From Colwellia sp. MB3u-45 (GTDB lineage: Bacteria; Pseudomonadota; Gammaproteobacteria; Enterobacterales; Alteromonadaceae), in the NCBI RefSeq assembly GCF_014077005.1, contig NZ_JACGVC010000042.1, positions 32,997-96,996 of the forward strand: 64,000 bases of DNA. The letters run 5' to 3'. Every line of letters starts with the position of its first letter. Position 1 is the stretch's first letter. Positions 36,962 to 46,025 of this stretch are shown here, in pieces. A program made the position numbers and the translations under genes. Below the pieces are notes generated by a model. It ran no database searches. It saw only the letters and a program-made list of their open reading frames with translations, and had not been told where the DNA came from.

Positions 36962-37543
36962 ATGCGCCAAACAGCTTTAATGTTAATTACCCTACTTGTG
37001 GCTACAATCAGTTTACCTGCTTTAGCTACATGGAAACTCGACAATTCAAGTTCACTACTTAGTTTTACATCGGTGAAGAAATCGGCTATTGCGGAAAATC
37101 ACAGTTTTGCAAAACTTGCAGGCGATATTGACGCAAAAGCACAGGTGACTATTAGTGTTGACCTAGCTAGCGTAAATACCAATATTGCTATCCGCGATGA
37201 GCGAATGAAAAAGTTCCTTTTTGAAACGGACAAATATAGCTCAGCAAATTTTACGACTCAGCTGGATAAAGAATTAATTAACACTTTAAAAACTGGCCAA
37301 AATCGACAACTCAGTCTTAGCGGAACACTTGATTTTCATGGCCTACAACAAATAGTCACTATTGATGTTAGTGTTGTTAAGCTAAGCGCAGATAAAATAT
37401 TGGTCAACACGATAAAGCCATTTTTTATTAAAGCGGATGCTTTTAGTGTCGTTGCGGGCATTAATAAACTTAAAGAGTTAGCGTCTCTACCGAGTATTGA
37501 TTATGTCGTGCCGGTAAGTTTTTCAGTCACCTTTACTCGTTAA
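36962..37543 (+). CDS. YceI family periplasmic lipid-binding-type protein
   Basis: A 193-residue exported protein. Signal peptide about 1-22 (ALMLITLLVATISLPALA), then TWKLDNSSSLLSFTSVKKSA and the YceI lipocalin-like barrel (ERMKKFLFETDKYSSANF, LSGTLDFHGLQQIVTI, DAFSVVAGINKLKELASLP). YceI proteins bind isoprenoid-type lipids; the physiological role is open. I chose ATG 36962 because GGAG lies 6 nt upstream; earlier in-frame starts (36908 TTG, 36950 ATG) would spoil the signal peptide. Confidence 0.9.
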   Translation: MRQTALMLITLLVATISLPALATWKLDNSSSLLSFTSVKKSAIAENHSFAKLAGDIDAKAQVTISVDLASVNTNIAIRDERMKKFLFETDKYSSANFTTQLDKELINTLKTGQNRQLSLSGTLDFHGLQQIVTIDVSVVKLSADKILVNTIKPFFIKADAFSVVAGINKLKELASLPSIDYVVPVSFSVTFTR

Positions 37544-37630
37544 ATTAAAGGTCGTTAAGTTTAAAGTTCGTTAAGTCTACACTTGGCTAAGTGCAACATT
37601 CGTTAAGTTGACACAGCATTATTCTTTATC

Positions 37631-37656
37631 AAAGGCACTTAATCAGTGCCTTTTTC
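37631..37656 (+). terminator. Rho-independent terminator after the YceI gene
   Basis: AAGGCACT/AGTGCCTT stem with loop TAATC, followed by TTTTTC. It may also serve the convergent yheU gene. Confidence 0.85.
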
Positions 37657-37684
37657 ATTGCAATAAACTGTAGGTACATTTTTC

Positions 37685-37921
37685 TTAAGCGCTTTCGTCA
37701 CTGTCTTCAACCAATTGATCTGTCGGTAAAATATTAACTGTCTCATGTAGTTCTGAGTAGACCAATAGGGCAGAGCCTTGGGTTAATTGCTGACGCACTT
37801 GGGTGATTTTATCACTGAGTGATACATCTTCACTACCATACTCAGTACCTTCTCGAAGCACAAAGTTCTCAATAATGGCGTTTAAAGTCTCGGTTGATAA
37901 TTGTTCTAATGGAATGATCAT
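37685..37921 (-). CDS. yheU: YheU family protein (UPF0270)
   Basis: A 78-residue protein matching E. coli YheU: MIIPLEQLSTETLNAIIENFVLREGT and LVYSELHETVNILP. The function is unknown. Its ATG overlaps the end of yheT by 4 bp, so the pair is coupled, as in E. coli. Confidence 0.92.
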   Translation of the reverse strand: MIIPLEQLSTETLNAIIENFVLREGTEYGSEDVSLSDKITQVRQQLTQGSALLVYSELHETVNILPTDQLVEDSDESA

Positions 37922-38889
37922 AAATATCTCGTGAAAAATTCAGGTATACGCTGCTCAAGCCAAAATTGTGGCTTAAGTGGATTTTTACCGGTAATGAAGC
38001 CAACATGGCCACCATGAGCACTAATTTCAAAGGTTAATTGCTCTGGTAGAACACCAATAGCTGTGGTGTTTTCATGGCATAAAAAGGGGTCATCGCTCGC
38101 GTGAATGATTAAGCATGGTGTGGTTATCTGTTGAAGTACATCTCGACCGCTTGCTTGTTGATAATAGTGATTGGCATCGCGAAAGCCATTAACCGGGGCG
38201 GTGATCATTTGATCAAACTCTCGAATAGAGCGAACCTTGTCTAAATGGTTTCTGTCTATATTATTGAGTAAATCTGCATTTATTTTTTCAATGGTGCTGG
38301 CTCTAAGCATATCAACTAGATACTTTTGATAAACGCGCGAAAAGCCTTGATTAATTCTGTCGCAGCAACTTGATAGGTCAAGTGGAGCACAAATTACACC
38401 GGCGGCTTGATAGATATTTTGTTTTTGTTCTGCCAAATATTTGGTTAATACATTACCCCCCAATGAAAAGCCTATAATCGCTTTTTTTGCGGTAGGATAA
38501 GTATCAGCAAGATATTGACTAAAGTAGTCAACATCACAAGTTTGACCACTATGATAAGACTTTGCCATACGATTGGGTCGGCCACTGCAACCGCGAAAAT
38601 GCATTAAAACACCTATCCAACCTTGCGCTTTAATTGCAGATAACATGCCTTTAGCATAATGACTGTTTTTTGAACCTTCTAAGCCATGTAATACGGCGAC
38701 AATGGGCCGAGAGCACGAAGGGCTAACTTTTTCGGTCCACGCCAAATCTACAAAGTCACCATCGGGTAACTCTAACGTTTCATTTGTGGTGTTAATGGTG
38801 TGACCACGCCTAAAAAACTTAGCGGCAATGGTTTGGCAGTGAGGGTTTTTAAGCCACCAAGCAGGGCTGAAAGAACTTTTGGTAAACAT
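37918..38889 (-). CDS. yheT: Alpha/beta hydrolase YheT family
   Basis: A 323-residue cytoplasmic hydrolase. Oxyanion-loop HGLEGS, nucleophile elbow GFSLGG with Ser142, an acid near ASDDPF and His in AHGGHVGF. The start SPAWWLKNPHCQTI is the YheT signature. Probable carboxylesterase, substrate unknown. Weak ribosome-binding site. Confidence 0.92.
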   Translation of the reverse strand: MFTKSSFSPAWWLKNPHCQTIAAKFFRRGHTINTTNETLELPDGDFVDLAWTEKVSPSCSRPIVAVLHGLEGSKNSHYAKGMLSAIKAQGWIGVLMHFRGCSGRPNRMAKSYHSGQTCDVDYFSQYLADTYPTAKKAIIGFSLGGNVLTKYLAEQKQNIYQAAGVICAPLDLSSCCDRINQGFSRVYQKYLVDMLRASTIEKINADLLNNIDRNHLDKVRSIREFDQMITAPVNGFRDANHYYQQASGRDVLQQITTPCLIIHASDDPFLCHENTTAIGVLPEQLTFEISAHGGHVGFITGKNPLKPQFWLEQRIPEFFTRYL

Positions 38890-39072
38890 AACGTGGTAAT
38901 AGTGTGTAATGCAAAAAATTATTGTACGTTAAAACACTGTGGATGCCCAATGTTTAGCCATCAATGTACAAGCTTATTAAGCTTAGCGCAGAGTAAAAAA
39001 TCAAGGCTGAGCCGATAGCATTGATCTTGTTATATGTTGAATCTATATACCTTGACTGTACTCTTGCTAGAT

Positions 39073-39204
39073 TTACTTTTCATCTTCACTAATATGCTTT
39101 AAAAAATAATAGACATAAAAACCACATATACCCAGTAAAACCGCTAAGCCAATAAAAGAATAAAGCACAACAGGGTCGTTGATTAGCATATTTAAAACGT
39201 TCAT
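39073..39204 (-). CDS. DUF3149-type small membrane protein, 43 aa
   Basis: The reading frame encodes MNVLNMLINDPVVLYSF followed by a glycine-containing hydrophobic helix (IGLAVLLGICGFYVYYFL) and the charged tail KHISEDEK. DUF3149 proteins have exactly this shape (leucine/asparagine start, DPV, one helix, FY-YF end). GGAG lies 7 nt before the ATG. The function is unknown; it is probably an inner-membrane peptide. Confidence 0.8.
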   Translation of the reverse strand: MNVLNMLINDPVVLYSFIGLAVLLGICGFYVYYFLKHISEDEK

Positions 39205-39347
39205 AACTGACTCCAAAAAAACATCAAAATAGTAAAAATATTAGATAACTATTGTAAATAATAACTCAGTACTACTTATTGATTTAGATCACATTCATTG
39301 CCATTGTATGCTGTGAATATGATAGCTGTTAACGGAGGCTAGCATTG

Positions 39348-39412
39348 ACTTTAGGTATCGATTTTAGGTATTGATTTTAGGTACGGACTTCAGGTATTGA
39401 TTTTAGGTATGG
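39348..39412. repeat. 13-bp tandem repeat x5
   Basis: Five adjacent 13-bp units of consensus A(T/C)TTTAGGTATTG, with 1-3 differences each. Located in the gap between the DUF3149 and Sel1 genes; the most regular tandem array in the window. Confidence 0.85.
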
Positions 39413-39528
39413 TTTTTTATGAATAGTAAGAAACAAGCAGGTTAGAGCTTAACCTTTCTATCGCTGAGGTTACTGACTTTTGTCATCAAATAAACCGTTA
39501 GATAAATAACTGACTGAAAGGCAAAAAT

Positions 39529-39563
39529 AAACCCGCTAACGTTTGTTGCGGGTTTATTTTTTT
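39529..39563. terminator. Bidirectional terminator between the Sel1 and DUF3149 genes
   Basis: AAACCCGC/GCGGGTTT stem, 11-nt loop, followed by ATTTTTTTATT on the plus strand and TATTTTTG on the minus strand. It lies 60 bp after the Sel1 gene's stop. Confidence 0.85.
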
Positions 39564-39622
39564 ATTGCAGCCTGTCAACAATAGGTTATTGTTAACCGGC
39601 TAATACAGACGAATTTTTTCGC

Positions 39623-40360
39623 CTAACGGTTTTGCTCTATTAGCGCTTGCCTTAATTTCAGCTCTCTTTGTTGTATTATGTTGCGCTGAAGAGTATCGGC
39701 TTTTTCACGGCTGATTTTAATTTCTTCTACCGTTAACTTATGCTCGTCCATATCGCGACTTTTTTCTGCTATACGATAGCCATTTCTAGCGGCAATAATA
39801 TTCCAGATATACGACATCTCTGTACTTTTAGCGACCCCTTTGCCGTCAAAATACATTAAGGCGAGGTTAAATTGCGCTAGTGCATAGTTTTGATCAGCGG
39901 CCTTTTGATACCAGCGCGATGCTTGTAAATAATCTTGCGGTACACCACTGCCATTATAAATCATCACCCCTAAGTTAAATTGTGCGCGAGGTAAGCCTTT
40001 TTTTGCCGCTTTTTCCATTAAGGTATAAGCGGTGTTTAGATCTTTTTTAACGACTTCACCCTCACTATATAACAAAGAAAGGTCAAACAAAGCATCTGAA
40101 TAATTTTGTGACGCCGCCAAATGAAATAATTCCACTGCTTTTGTTGGATTTTTCATCACGCCGTAACCATTTAAATAAACTAAGCCCATTTGATATTGAG
40201 CAGGTGCATATCCTTCTGCTACTAAAGGCTCAAATTGAGCTATTGCGGCGTTAAACTCACCACGATTAAGATCGTATATGCCTAAATCTAAATCTGCGCT
40301 GTATGCAAAGTTCTGAGCAAATAGGGCAATACTAAGTACGAGTAAGGTCAATTTTTTCAT
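39623..40360 (-). CDS. Sel1-repeat (TPR-like) exported protein
   Basis: A 245-residue protein with signal peptide (MKKLTLLVLSIALFAQNFAYSA/D). Four Sel1-like repeats follow (about 25-190): YAPAQYQMGLVYLNGYGV, YSDALFDLSLLYSEGEVV, LPRAQFNLGVMIYNGSGV, YALAQFNLALMYFDGKGV. The C-terminal ~55 residues are charged helices. Sel1 proteins are scaffolds; no partner is evident here. AGGACATTAAA precedes the ATG. Followed by a terminator. Confidence 0.9.
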   Translation of the reverse strand: MKKLTLLVLSIALFAQNFAYSADLDLGIYDLNRGEFNAAIAQFEPLVAEGYAPAQYQMGLVYLNGYGVMKNPTKAVELFHLAASQNYSDALFDLSLLYSEGEVVKKDLNTAYTLMEKAAKKGLPRAQFNLGVMIYNGSGVPQDYLQASRWYQKAADQNYALAQFNLALMYFDGKGVAKSTEMSYIWNIIAARNGYRIAEKSRDMDEHKLTVEEIKISREKADTLQRNIIQQRELKLRQALIEQNR

Positions 40361-40457
40361 TTTAATGTCCTATAGTCTGGTGTTGTCGCCATTAAACGCA
40401 ATGACAAGTATGTTGCTGTAATGTGTAATTCATAATGTGTTAAGTGTAGCAATAAAT

Positions 40458-42359
40458 TTATAATGCTTGCGACATTATCTCTTCAATTTGCTCTTCAAGG
40501 TCAAGCCATTGTATTTCATTGGCTTCTAAGTCTTGTGTCAGCTTTGCTTGGCGTTTCAGTAGTTCGGTCAATTTGGCTTTATGCTCAGCTTGATAAATGT
40601 CACTGTCTGCTAACTTAGCTTCAACTTCCGTTAACTCGTCTTGGTTTTTTTGTACTAGCTTTTCAAATTTATCTGCTTGTTTGCGCAGTGGTGAGGCTTT
40701 TTTACGTAATTCGGCTTGCTCTTTGCGTTGTTGTTTTTTATCAACTTGTGGCTCGCTAACGATTTTATTTGCTTTAACGCTTTGCTTTTTATCGTCATTT
40801 AACCATTGTTGATAGTCGTCAATGTCACCATCAAAGTCAGTCACGTGGCCGTTAGCCACTAAGTAAAATTCATCGACACACGACTCTAATAAATATCGGT
40901 CATGGGCAATAAGAATGATTGCGCCCTCAAAGTCTTGCAGAGCTAGCACCAATGCTTGACGCATTTCTAGATCAAGGTGGTTGGTTGGCTCATCTAACAG
41001 TAGCAGTTGTGGTTTTTCTAGGACAATAAGCGCTAATACTAAGCGGGCTTTTTCGCCACCAGACATAGTGCCGACTTTATCTAGTGCTTGGTCGCCACTA
41101 AAGCCAAAGCGGCCTAGAAATGACCGTGCTTGTAATTCGGTTATATCGGTCTTTGCCCGTGTAATATGTTCAATGGCACTACTGGATAAGTGGAGTTGCT
41201 CAAGTTGGTGCTGTGAAAAATAGCCGACTTTTAAATCTTGCGCACAATAACGTTCACCTTTTAGCAGGGCTAAATCTCCCGCCAGTGATTTTATTAATGT
41301 TGATTTACCCGCACCGTTGCGCCCGAGTAAGCCAATGCGACTTCCTGGTACTAGGGTCATGGCAACGTCTTCTAAAATAATGGCTTGTTCACTATAGCCA
41401 CATTGGCTCTCTTTTAGTGCCAGTAACGGATAAGGCAGGGTTTCGGGATGCTCAAAGCTGAAAGTAAATTGACTATCTACATGTGCTGGCGCTAAATCAG
41501 GTAATTTTTGTAGGCGTTTTAAACGACTTTGTGCTTGTTTTGCTTTACTGGCTTTAGCGCGAAAGCGATCAACAAAAGAGGTTAAGTGAGCAACTTCTTT
41601 TTGTTGTTTCTGATATTGCGCATCTTGCTGTGCAAGGTGTTCGGCACGTTGGCGCTCAAAAGCACTATAGTTACCCGAATATAATTTCGCGGTTTGATGC
41701 TCAATATGCAGAATTTGGCCAATCACATCATCAAGAAAATCACGATCATGTGAGATCAGCACTAAAGTACCGGTGAACCTTTTTAACCAACGTTGCAGCC
41801 AAATCACGGCATCTAAATCTAAATGGTTGGTGGGTTCATCCAGTAATAATAAATCGGCACGGCTGATCAAGGCTTGAGCTAAGTTTAAGCGCATTCTCCA
41901 ACCACCAGAAAATGATTTAACCGGATTAACTAGCTGCTCTTGTACAAAACCTAAACCGTGTAATAATTCTCCCGCTCGTGCCGGTAAACTGTAGCCATTG
42001 ACCGCGTCAATTTGGTTGATAATAGTGGCTTCAAGTGTGCCATTGTCGTTTTCGCGCGCTTGTTCTAATTTAGCTTCTAGCTCACGATATTCAACATCTC
42101 CATCCATAACATAGTCTAGAGCTGAGCGGTCTAACGCGGGCGTTTCCTGTTTAACGGTAGCAATTTTCCAGCTTGAGGGCATAGAAAGGTTGCCCACATC
42201 TGATGGTAGTGTGCCCAGTAAGCTGGCGAACAAAGAAGATTTTCCACAGCCATTCGCCCCAACAAGTCCAACTTTATGATTTGGATGTATAGTAAAACTT
42301 GATGATTTTATGAGGTATTTTGCGCCTCGGGCTAAACTTAAATCTGTGGCTATGATCAT
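40458..42359 (-). CDS. yheS: ABC-F family ATPase YheS
   Basis: A 633-residue soluble protein with two ABC domains: Walker A GANGCGKSS (about 34-43) and GRNGAGKST (near 342-351), signatures SGGWR and SGGEK, and Walker B LLLLDEPTNHLDL twice. A linker of about 80 helical residues and a C-terminal coiled coil complete an ABC-F layout with no membrane domain. The linker (SKAKQAQSRLKRLQKL) and first block match E. coli YheS, a ribosome-associated translation factor. It is divergent from yheV. The ribosome-binding site is weak. Confidence 0.93.
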   Translation of the reverse strand: MIIATDLSLARGAKYLIKSSSFTIHPNHKVGLVGANGCGKSSLFASLLGTLPSDVGNLSMPSSWKIATVKQETPALDRSALDYVMDGDVEYRELEAKLEQARENDNGTLEATIINQIDAVNGYSLPARAGELLHGLGFVQEQLVNPVKSFSGGWRMRLNLAQALISRADLLLLDEPTNHLDLDAVIWLQRWLKRFTGTLVLISHDRDFLDDVIGQILHIEHQTAKLYSGNYSAFERQRAEHLAQQDAQYQKQQKEVAHLTSFVDRFRAKASKAKQAQSRLKRLQKLPDLAPAHVDSQFTFSFEHPETLPYPLLALKESQCGYSEQAIILEDVAMTLVPGSRIGLLGRNGAGKSTLIKSLAGDLALLKGERYCAQDLKVGYFSQHQLEQLHLSSSAIEHITRAKTDITELQARSFLGRFGFSGDQALDKVGTMSGGEKARLVLALIVLEKPQLLLLDEPTNHLDLEMRQALVLALQDFEGAIILIAHDRYLLESCVDEFYLVANGHVTDFDGDIDDYQQWLNDDKKQSVKANKIVSEPQVDKKQQRKEQAELRKKASPLRKQADKFEKLVQKNQDELTEVEAKLADSDIYQAEHKAKLTELLKRQAKLTQDLEANEIQWLDLEEQIEEIMSQAL

Positions 42360-42490
42360 TTATCGTTACTCATTTTAATGCAGAGCACTATTGTCGCTTT
42401 TCCTTAGGGGGTAGTTCAAGGTAAAATAGAAATCCTAGGCAGATATCTTGCTAAAATCCGTGAAAAAATTCCATAAAATTGAGTAGATAA

Positions 42491-42685
42491 GTGAAAAGAC
42501 GATTTATAGCAGGAGCAACCTGTCCAAAATGTAAGGCAATCGATACCATGGCGCTAACGAAAGAAAATAGTGTTGAGACAGTCACCTGTGTAAATTGTGG
42601 TCATCAAATGGCGCAACCTGAAGAGCATGTCGCACAAGACGTCAGACCAAAAGAGCAGGTCATTGGTATTTTTAAACCAGATTAA
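42491..42685 (+). CDS. yheV: YheV family putative zinc-ribbon protein
   Basis: A 64-residue protein with two Cys pairs (CPKC and CVNC) spaced like a zinc ribbon, and the YheV pattern KRRFIAGA and KEQVIGIFKPD. The start is GTG at 42491, forced by an in-frame stop immediately upstream. Function unknown. It lies next to yheS, as in E. coli. Confidence 0.9.
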   Translation: MKRRFIAGATCPKCKAIDTMALTKENSVETVTCVNCGHQMAQPEEHVAQDVRPKEQVIGIFKPD

Positions 42686-43192
42686 TGGCTTGAATATTAA
42701 ACAAAAATCAAATCTTGTTTAGCCTGGGGCTGTGTTCAGTTGTAGCGCTTAATTGACCGGTACTGTTAAGCCATACTTTTGTCTGGTTTTGATATTTTAC
42801 CAAAGCGACTAGGCGTTAAGTTTGATTTGTAGCGAGTCAGAAGTAAATAAGGCAGAAGTAAAGATAGCCGTTAGTGCTGAATTTGGTATTATCGATTTGA
42901 CAATATAATCATCTTTATTTGGTGAAGATAATTTCTCATTTAGTGTTTTTATTTTAGCGTCATCAGACTAAATTTTTTTGACTGAATTAATTTTTACAAT
43001 TTTTCATCTCTTCCTAACAGTTAATTATCTTTCATCTGTTAAGAATAATAGTTCATCATTGCGACCGTTTAGGAAGGGATAAGCTCAGTAAGCTTAAATG
43101 TGTCAAGCTAAAGCATCTGGGATAGCACAAGTACTATCCCAGAGAAAATCCCAGCCAGTATTCAATATAGCCCAGCTAAGTTTTAACATTCA
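42686..43192. other. Intergenic spacer with a strong hairpin
   Basis: A perfect 9-bp stem CTGGGATAG/CTATCCCAG with an 8-nt loop lies at 43117-43142, ~50 bp after the stop of the minus-strand gene at 43193. It has no T tract on the minus strand. The rest (42686-43110) shows no gene or RNA that I recognise. Confidence 0.5.
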
Positions 43193-43615
43193 TTATGATG
43201 AAAGTTTTAACTCTTCCAGTAAGTCATGAATTTCCGCTTTTAATTCTTTATCCGAAATTTTATTACAGCTTATTTTAGCTTTTTCTAACGACTCAATAGC
43301 GCCTGCTTGATCATCTAATGCCACTTTCATTGTCGCGATAGAATAACTAATAGACGAACGGAAGTCTTTGTCGTTAATCGCTTCAGCTTTTAATAAAGCT
43401 TGCTCATAAATAGTAATAGCTAAGGGTAAGTCATCAGTAAAGTCAGCAAGTGTTTCCCACTGCACAGGGTGGTCTTTATCGGTATTTTCATTCTCTTCGC
43501 AGAGTTGTTTTAGTTCGGCATAAAAACCATCGAATGTAGATTGCTCTTGCTCTTGAGCTGCTGCCATTAAGTGATCAGCGAAAAAAAGCACTTGCTTGTA
43601 TATTTTGGTGTTCAT
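43193..43615 (-). CDS. TPR-like protein of unknown function
   Basis: A 140-residue, all-helical, acidic cytoplasmic protein without signal peptide. Two helix-turn-helix units resemble TPRs: DLPLAITIYEQALLKAEAIND and DQAGAIESLEKAKISCNKI. I do not recognise a named family. AAGG lies before the ATG. Stands alone between yheV and slyX. Confidence 0.75.
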   Translation of the reverse strand: MNTKIYKQVLFFADHLMAAAQEQEQSTFDGFYAELKQLCEENENTDKDHPVQWETLADFTDDLPLAITIYEQALLKAEAINDKDFRSSISYSIATMKVALDDQAGAIESLEKAKISCNKISDKELKAEIHDLLEELKLSS

Positions 43616-43860
43616 GCTGCGACCTTTGTCAGTTGCGTTAACTTACGTTAAGTTTTGTGATTAACAATATTCAATCGCTAATTATAATGCTTTTATAGCC
43701 ACCAACCCCAGTTTATTCGCTCAGTAGCTTAAAATTTAGCAGAGTAAATTAAATAAAGCGTACTCATTAGCGCCTAGGGTTATTTTATCTCTGCTTTAAT
43801 AACCCTGCAGGTATTGAAGTGCTTGGTATCAATTAGATTATAATATTTAGCGTATTGCGT

Positions 43861-44082
43861 TTAATAGTGTGGTGGCGGTGGCTCTACTTCTTCTTTACCG
43901 TCTTGCTCTGGCGTATTGTCTTTAATTCTGTTGGCAAGCAACGATACTTGCTGTTTAAGCTCTGCAAGCTGGCGTTGATGTAGTGTTATTTCGTGGTTAA
44001 GTTGTTCTATTATATCGTCTTGAAAGGCATTGCGGCTTTCAAGCATTTCGACGGCTTTGTTTAATTCGTTAACTGATTTCAC
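43861..44082 (-). CDS. slyX: SlyX family protein
   Basis: A 73-residue coiled-coil protein (about 5-52, ELNKAVEMLESRNAFQDDIIEQLNHEI) ending in the SlyX-typical PPPPHY. The start is GTG, overlapping the stop of the WD40 gene (GTGA), so it is coupled to it. Function unknown. SlyX beside an FkpA-type gene is also the E. coli arrangement. Confidence 0.9.
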   Translation of the reverse strand: MKSVNELNKAVEMLESRNAFQDDIIEQLNHEITLHQRQLAELKQQVSLLANRIKDNTPEQDGKEEVEPPPPHY

Positions 44083-45083
44083 TGTTTATTTACCTGCCAT
44101 AATTCGGCGTATCCTGAGGAGCTTTCGGTGATTACTTGGTTATTATCTCTAAAAGCGACGCTATAAACAACTGCCCCAGCCGGTCTAATATCATCACGTG
44201 GTAAAACACGCCAACTGGTTAGTCGTTCGCCTGTAGCAATATCCCAGACGCTAACCTTACGAGAAGGTGCGCCAGTTAATAACTTGGTGCCATCAGGTGA
44301 AAATTGCACCGCACTAAAAATCTCTTGGCGATTAAAATATTTTAATTGGGACACTAACTCACCGGTTTTTAAATCCCAAATATTGGCTGACTTTTTACTG
44401 TCAGCGGTAAAGGCATAGCGTGCTTTAGGATCAAGCGCCACCATAGTCACGCGACTAGGGTGATTAAAACGATAAATAACTTGTCCCGAAACGGTATCCC
44501 AGACATAAGCAACAAAATCATTAGAGCCAGAAATAGCCACTCGGCCATTAGGCAGCATATCGATTGCATTAATTTTCTCTTGATGACCCAAAAACTCTAA
44601 GCGGCGGCCATTGGCAATGGTGATGTGGACGACTTTACCGTTACTCTGTCCAACAAGTAAGTAGTCACCATTATTTGCTACGGCGACATCACGAATAGTA
44701 GATTCGGTAATTGACCAATACCCTTCTGATTGGCCATTTTTGATATTCCACAGGGAAAAATCATGGCGATTAGCGGTTAGGGCATGACTGTTATTATCAG
44801 CAATATCTGCCACCAATACTAAATTATCAGCACTATTTTGCTGTTGCGACCAGCTATATTTCAGCGCGTTTTTGTCTAAATCCCACAAGCTAATGCCGTG
44901 ATGAATGGATGAGACAACACTGAACTTAGCGTCATTAGAGATATTTGCCGCGTAGGCTCCCTCTACCGCATGTTGCCACCTTTGTTCTGGTGCTTGACCG
45001 ACCGGCTGACAAGCTGTTAGCAATATCAACACCAATAAAAACAAAAGCTTGGCTTTAAGATTAGTTAAGTTACAGTTCAGCAA
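44079..45083 (-). CDS. WD40-repeat lipoprotein
   Basis: A 334-residue protein. A lipobox (LILLTAC, Cys25) follows a hydrophobic signal, so it is a lipoprotein. Six or seven WD40 blades follow, with ISLWDLDKNALKYSW, ISGSNDFVAYVWDTVSGQ, TADSKKSANIWDLKTGE and TGAPSRKVSVWDIATGE. WD40 propellers are protein-interaction platforms and are uncommon in this kind of genome. The annotated start is TTG at 45083 with a weak ribosome-binding site; a slightly later start would still leave a lipoprotein signal. It is the first gene of a two-gene unit with slyX. Confidence 0.88.
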   Translation of the reverse strand: MLNCNLTNLKAKLLFLLVLILLTACQPVGQAPEQRWQHAVEGAYAANISNDAKFSVVSSIHHGISLWDLDKNALKYSWSQQQNSADNLVLVADIADNNSHALTANRHDFSLWNIKNGQSEGYWSITESTIRDVAVANNGDYLLVGQSNGKVVHITIANGRRLEFLGHQEKINAIDMLPNGRVAISGSNDFVAYVWDTVSGQVIYRFNHPSRVTMVALDPKARYAFTADSKKSANIWDLKTGELVSQLKYFNRQEIFSAVQFSPDGTKLLTGAPSRKVSVWDIATGERLTSWRVLPRDDIRPAGAVVYSVAFRDNNQVITESSSGYAELWQVNKQ

Positions 45084-45203
45084 AATATTAATACTTTTTT
45101 CTTAGGGCATTTATCGTTAGTATAAGCCGCATTGTTTCACAATTCACACATATTTAAATGACTTAGCGGGAATTTCTGACTGAGTAGTAAAACGGAGAAA
45201 TAA

Positions 45204-45962
45204 ATGAGATTTTTTAAACCAACGGTAGTCGCTATTGCTTTATTATCAGTAATGGGTTGTCAAGAACCAGTTAAGCAAGAAGAACAAACAGTTGCGCTTG
45301 ATACAGAAATACAAAAACAAGCTTACGGTTTAGGTGCTTCAATTGGTATGTACATGGAGCGTAATCTAGAAGAGCACGATAAGTTGGGCTTAACTTTAGA
45401 TAAAACACTTATTATTCGTGGCTTTACCGATAGCATGGACGGTAACTCTCAAATTGAACAAGAAGACATTCAAGCCTTGTTGATGAACTTAGATCAAGCA
45501 ATGAAAGCAAAGCAAGCCGAGCAAGCTACCGTCAGTTCAGAAGCAAGCTTAGCTGAAGGTCAGGCTTTCTTGGCAGAAAATGCTAAAAAAGAAGGTGTTC
45601 AAGTTACTGAGTCGGGCATTCAATACGAAATTTTAACCGCAGCTGATGGTGATAAGCCTGTTGCTACCGATACAGTAACAGTGCATTACAAGGGTACTTT
45701 CCTTAATGGTGAAACTTTTGATAGTTCATACGAACGTGGTGAGCCAGCTGTTTTTCCACTTAATCGCGTGATTTCAGGTTGGACCGAAGGTGTGCAGTTA
45801 ATGTCAGTAGGTGCTAAGTTTAAATTTACTATCCCTGCAGATCTAGCTTACGGCCCAAATGGTAACCCACCACGCATTCCGGGTAACTCTGTGCTTCAAT
45901 TTGATATCGAATTATTAGAAATTCAAAAACCAGAAGCCGCAGCGCAAGTTGGCGATAAATAG
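45204..45962 (+). CDS. fkpA: FKBP-type peptidyl-prolyl isomerase, FkpA/Mip type
   Basis: A 252-residue exported foldase. It starts MRFFKPTVVAIALLSVMGC, which could be a lipobox (Cys19) rather than a cleaved signal. The N-terminal dimerisation helices (about 35-120) precede the FKBP domain (about 140-235) with VTVHYKGTFLNGETFDSSYERGEP and VQLMSVGAKFKFTIPADLAYGPNG. The domain is intact, so active proline isomerase. Good ribosome-binding site. Likely periplasmic or outer-membrane facing. Confidence 0.92.
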   Translation: MRFFKPTVVAIALLSVMGCQEPVKQEEQTVALDTEIQKQAYGLGASIGMYMERNLEEHDKLGLTLDKTLIIRGFTDSMDGNSQIEQEDIQALLMNLDQAMKAKQAEQATVSSEASLAEGQAFLAENAKKEGVQVTESGIQYEILTAADGDKPVATDTVTVHYKGTFLNGETFDSSYERGEPAVFPLNRVISGWTEGVQLMSVGAKFKFTIPADLAYGPNGNPPRIPGNSVLQFDIELLEIQKPEAAAQVGDK

Positions 45963-45993
45963 CTAAGTAAAATTTTATAGCTTTTTGTATAGT

Positions 45994-46025
45994 AAAAACC
46001 AACCACCTAGGTTGGTTTTTTTGTT
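45994..46025 (+). terminator. Rho-independent terminator of fkpA
   Basis: AAAACCAACC/GGTTGGTTTT stem with loop ACCTA and then a long T run, 32 bp after the stop. Confidence 0.9.

Noticed and set aside
39348..39412. CRISPR-like array
   Set aside because: The 13-bp units are directly adjacent with no spacers, and there are no cas genes.
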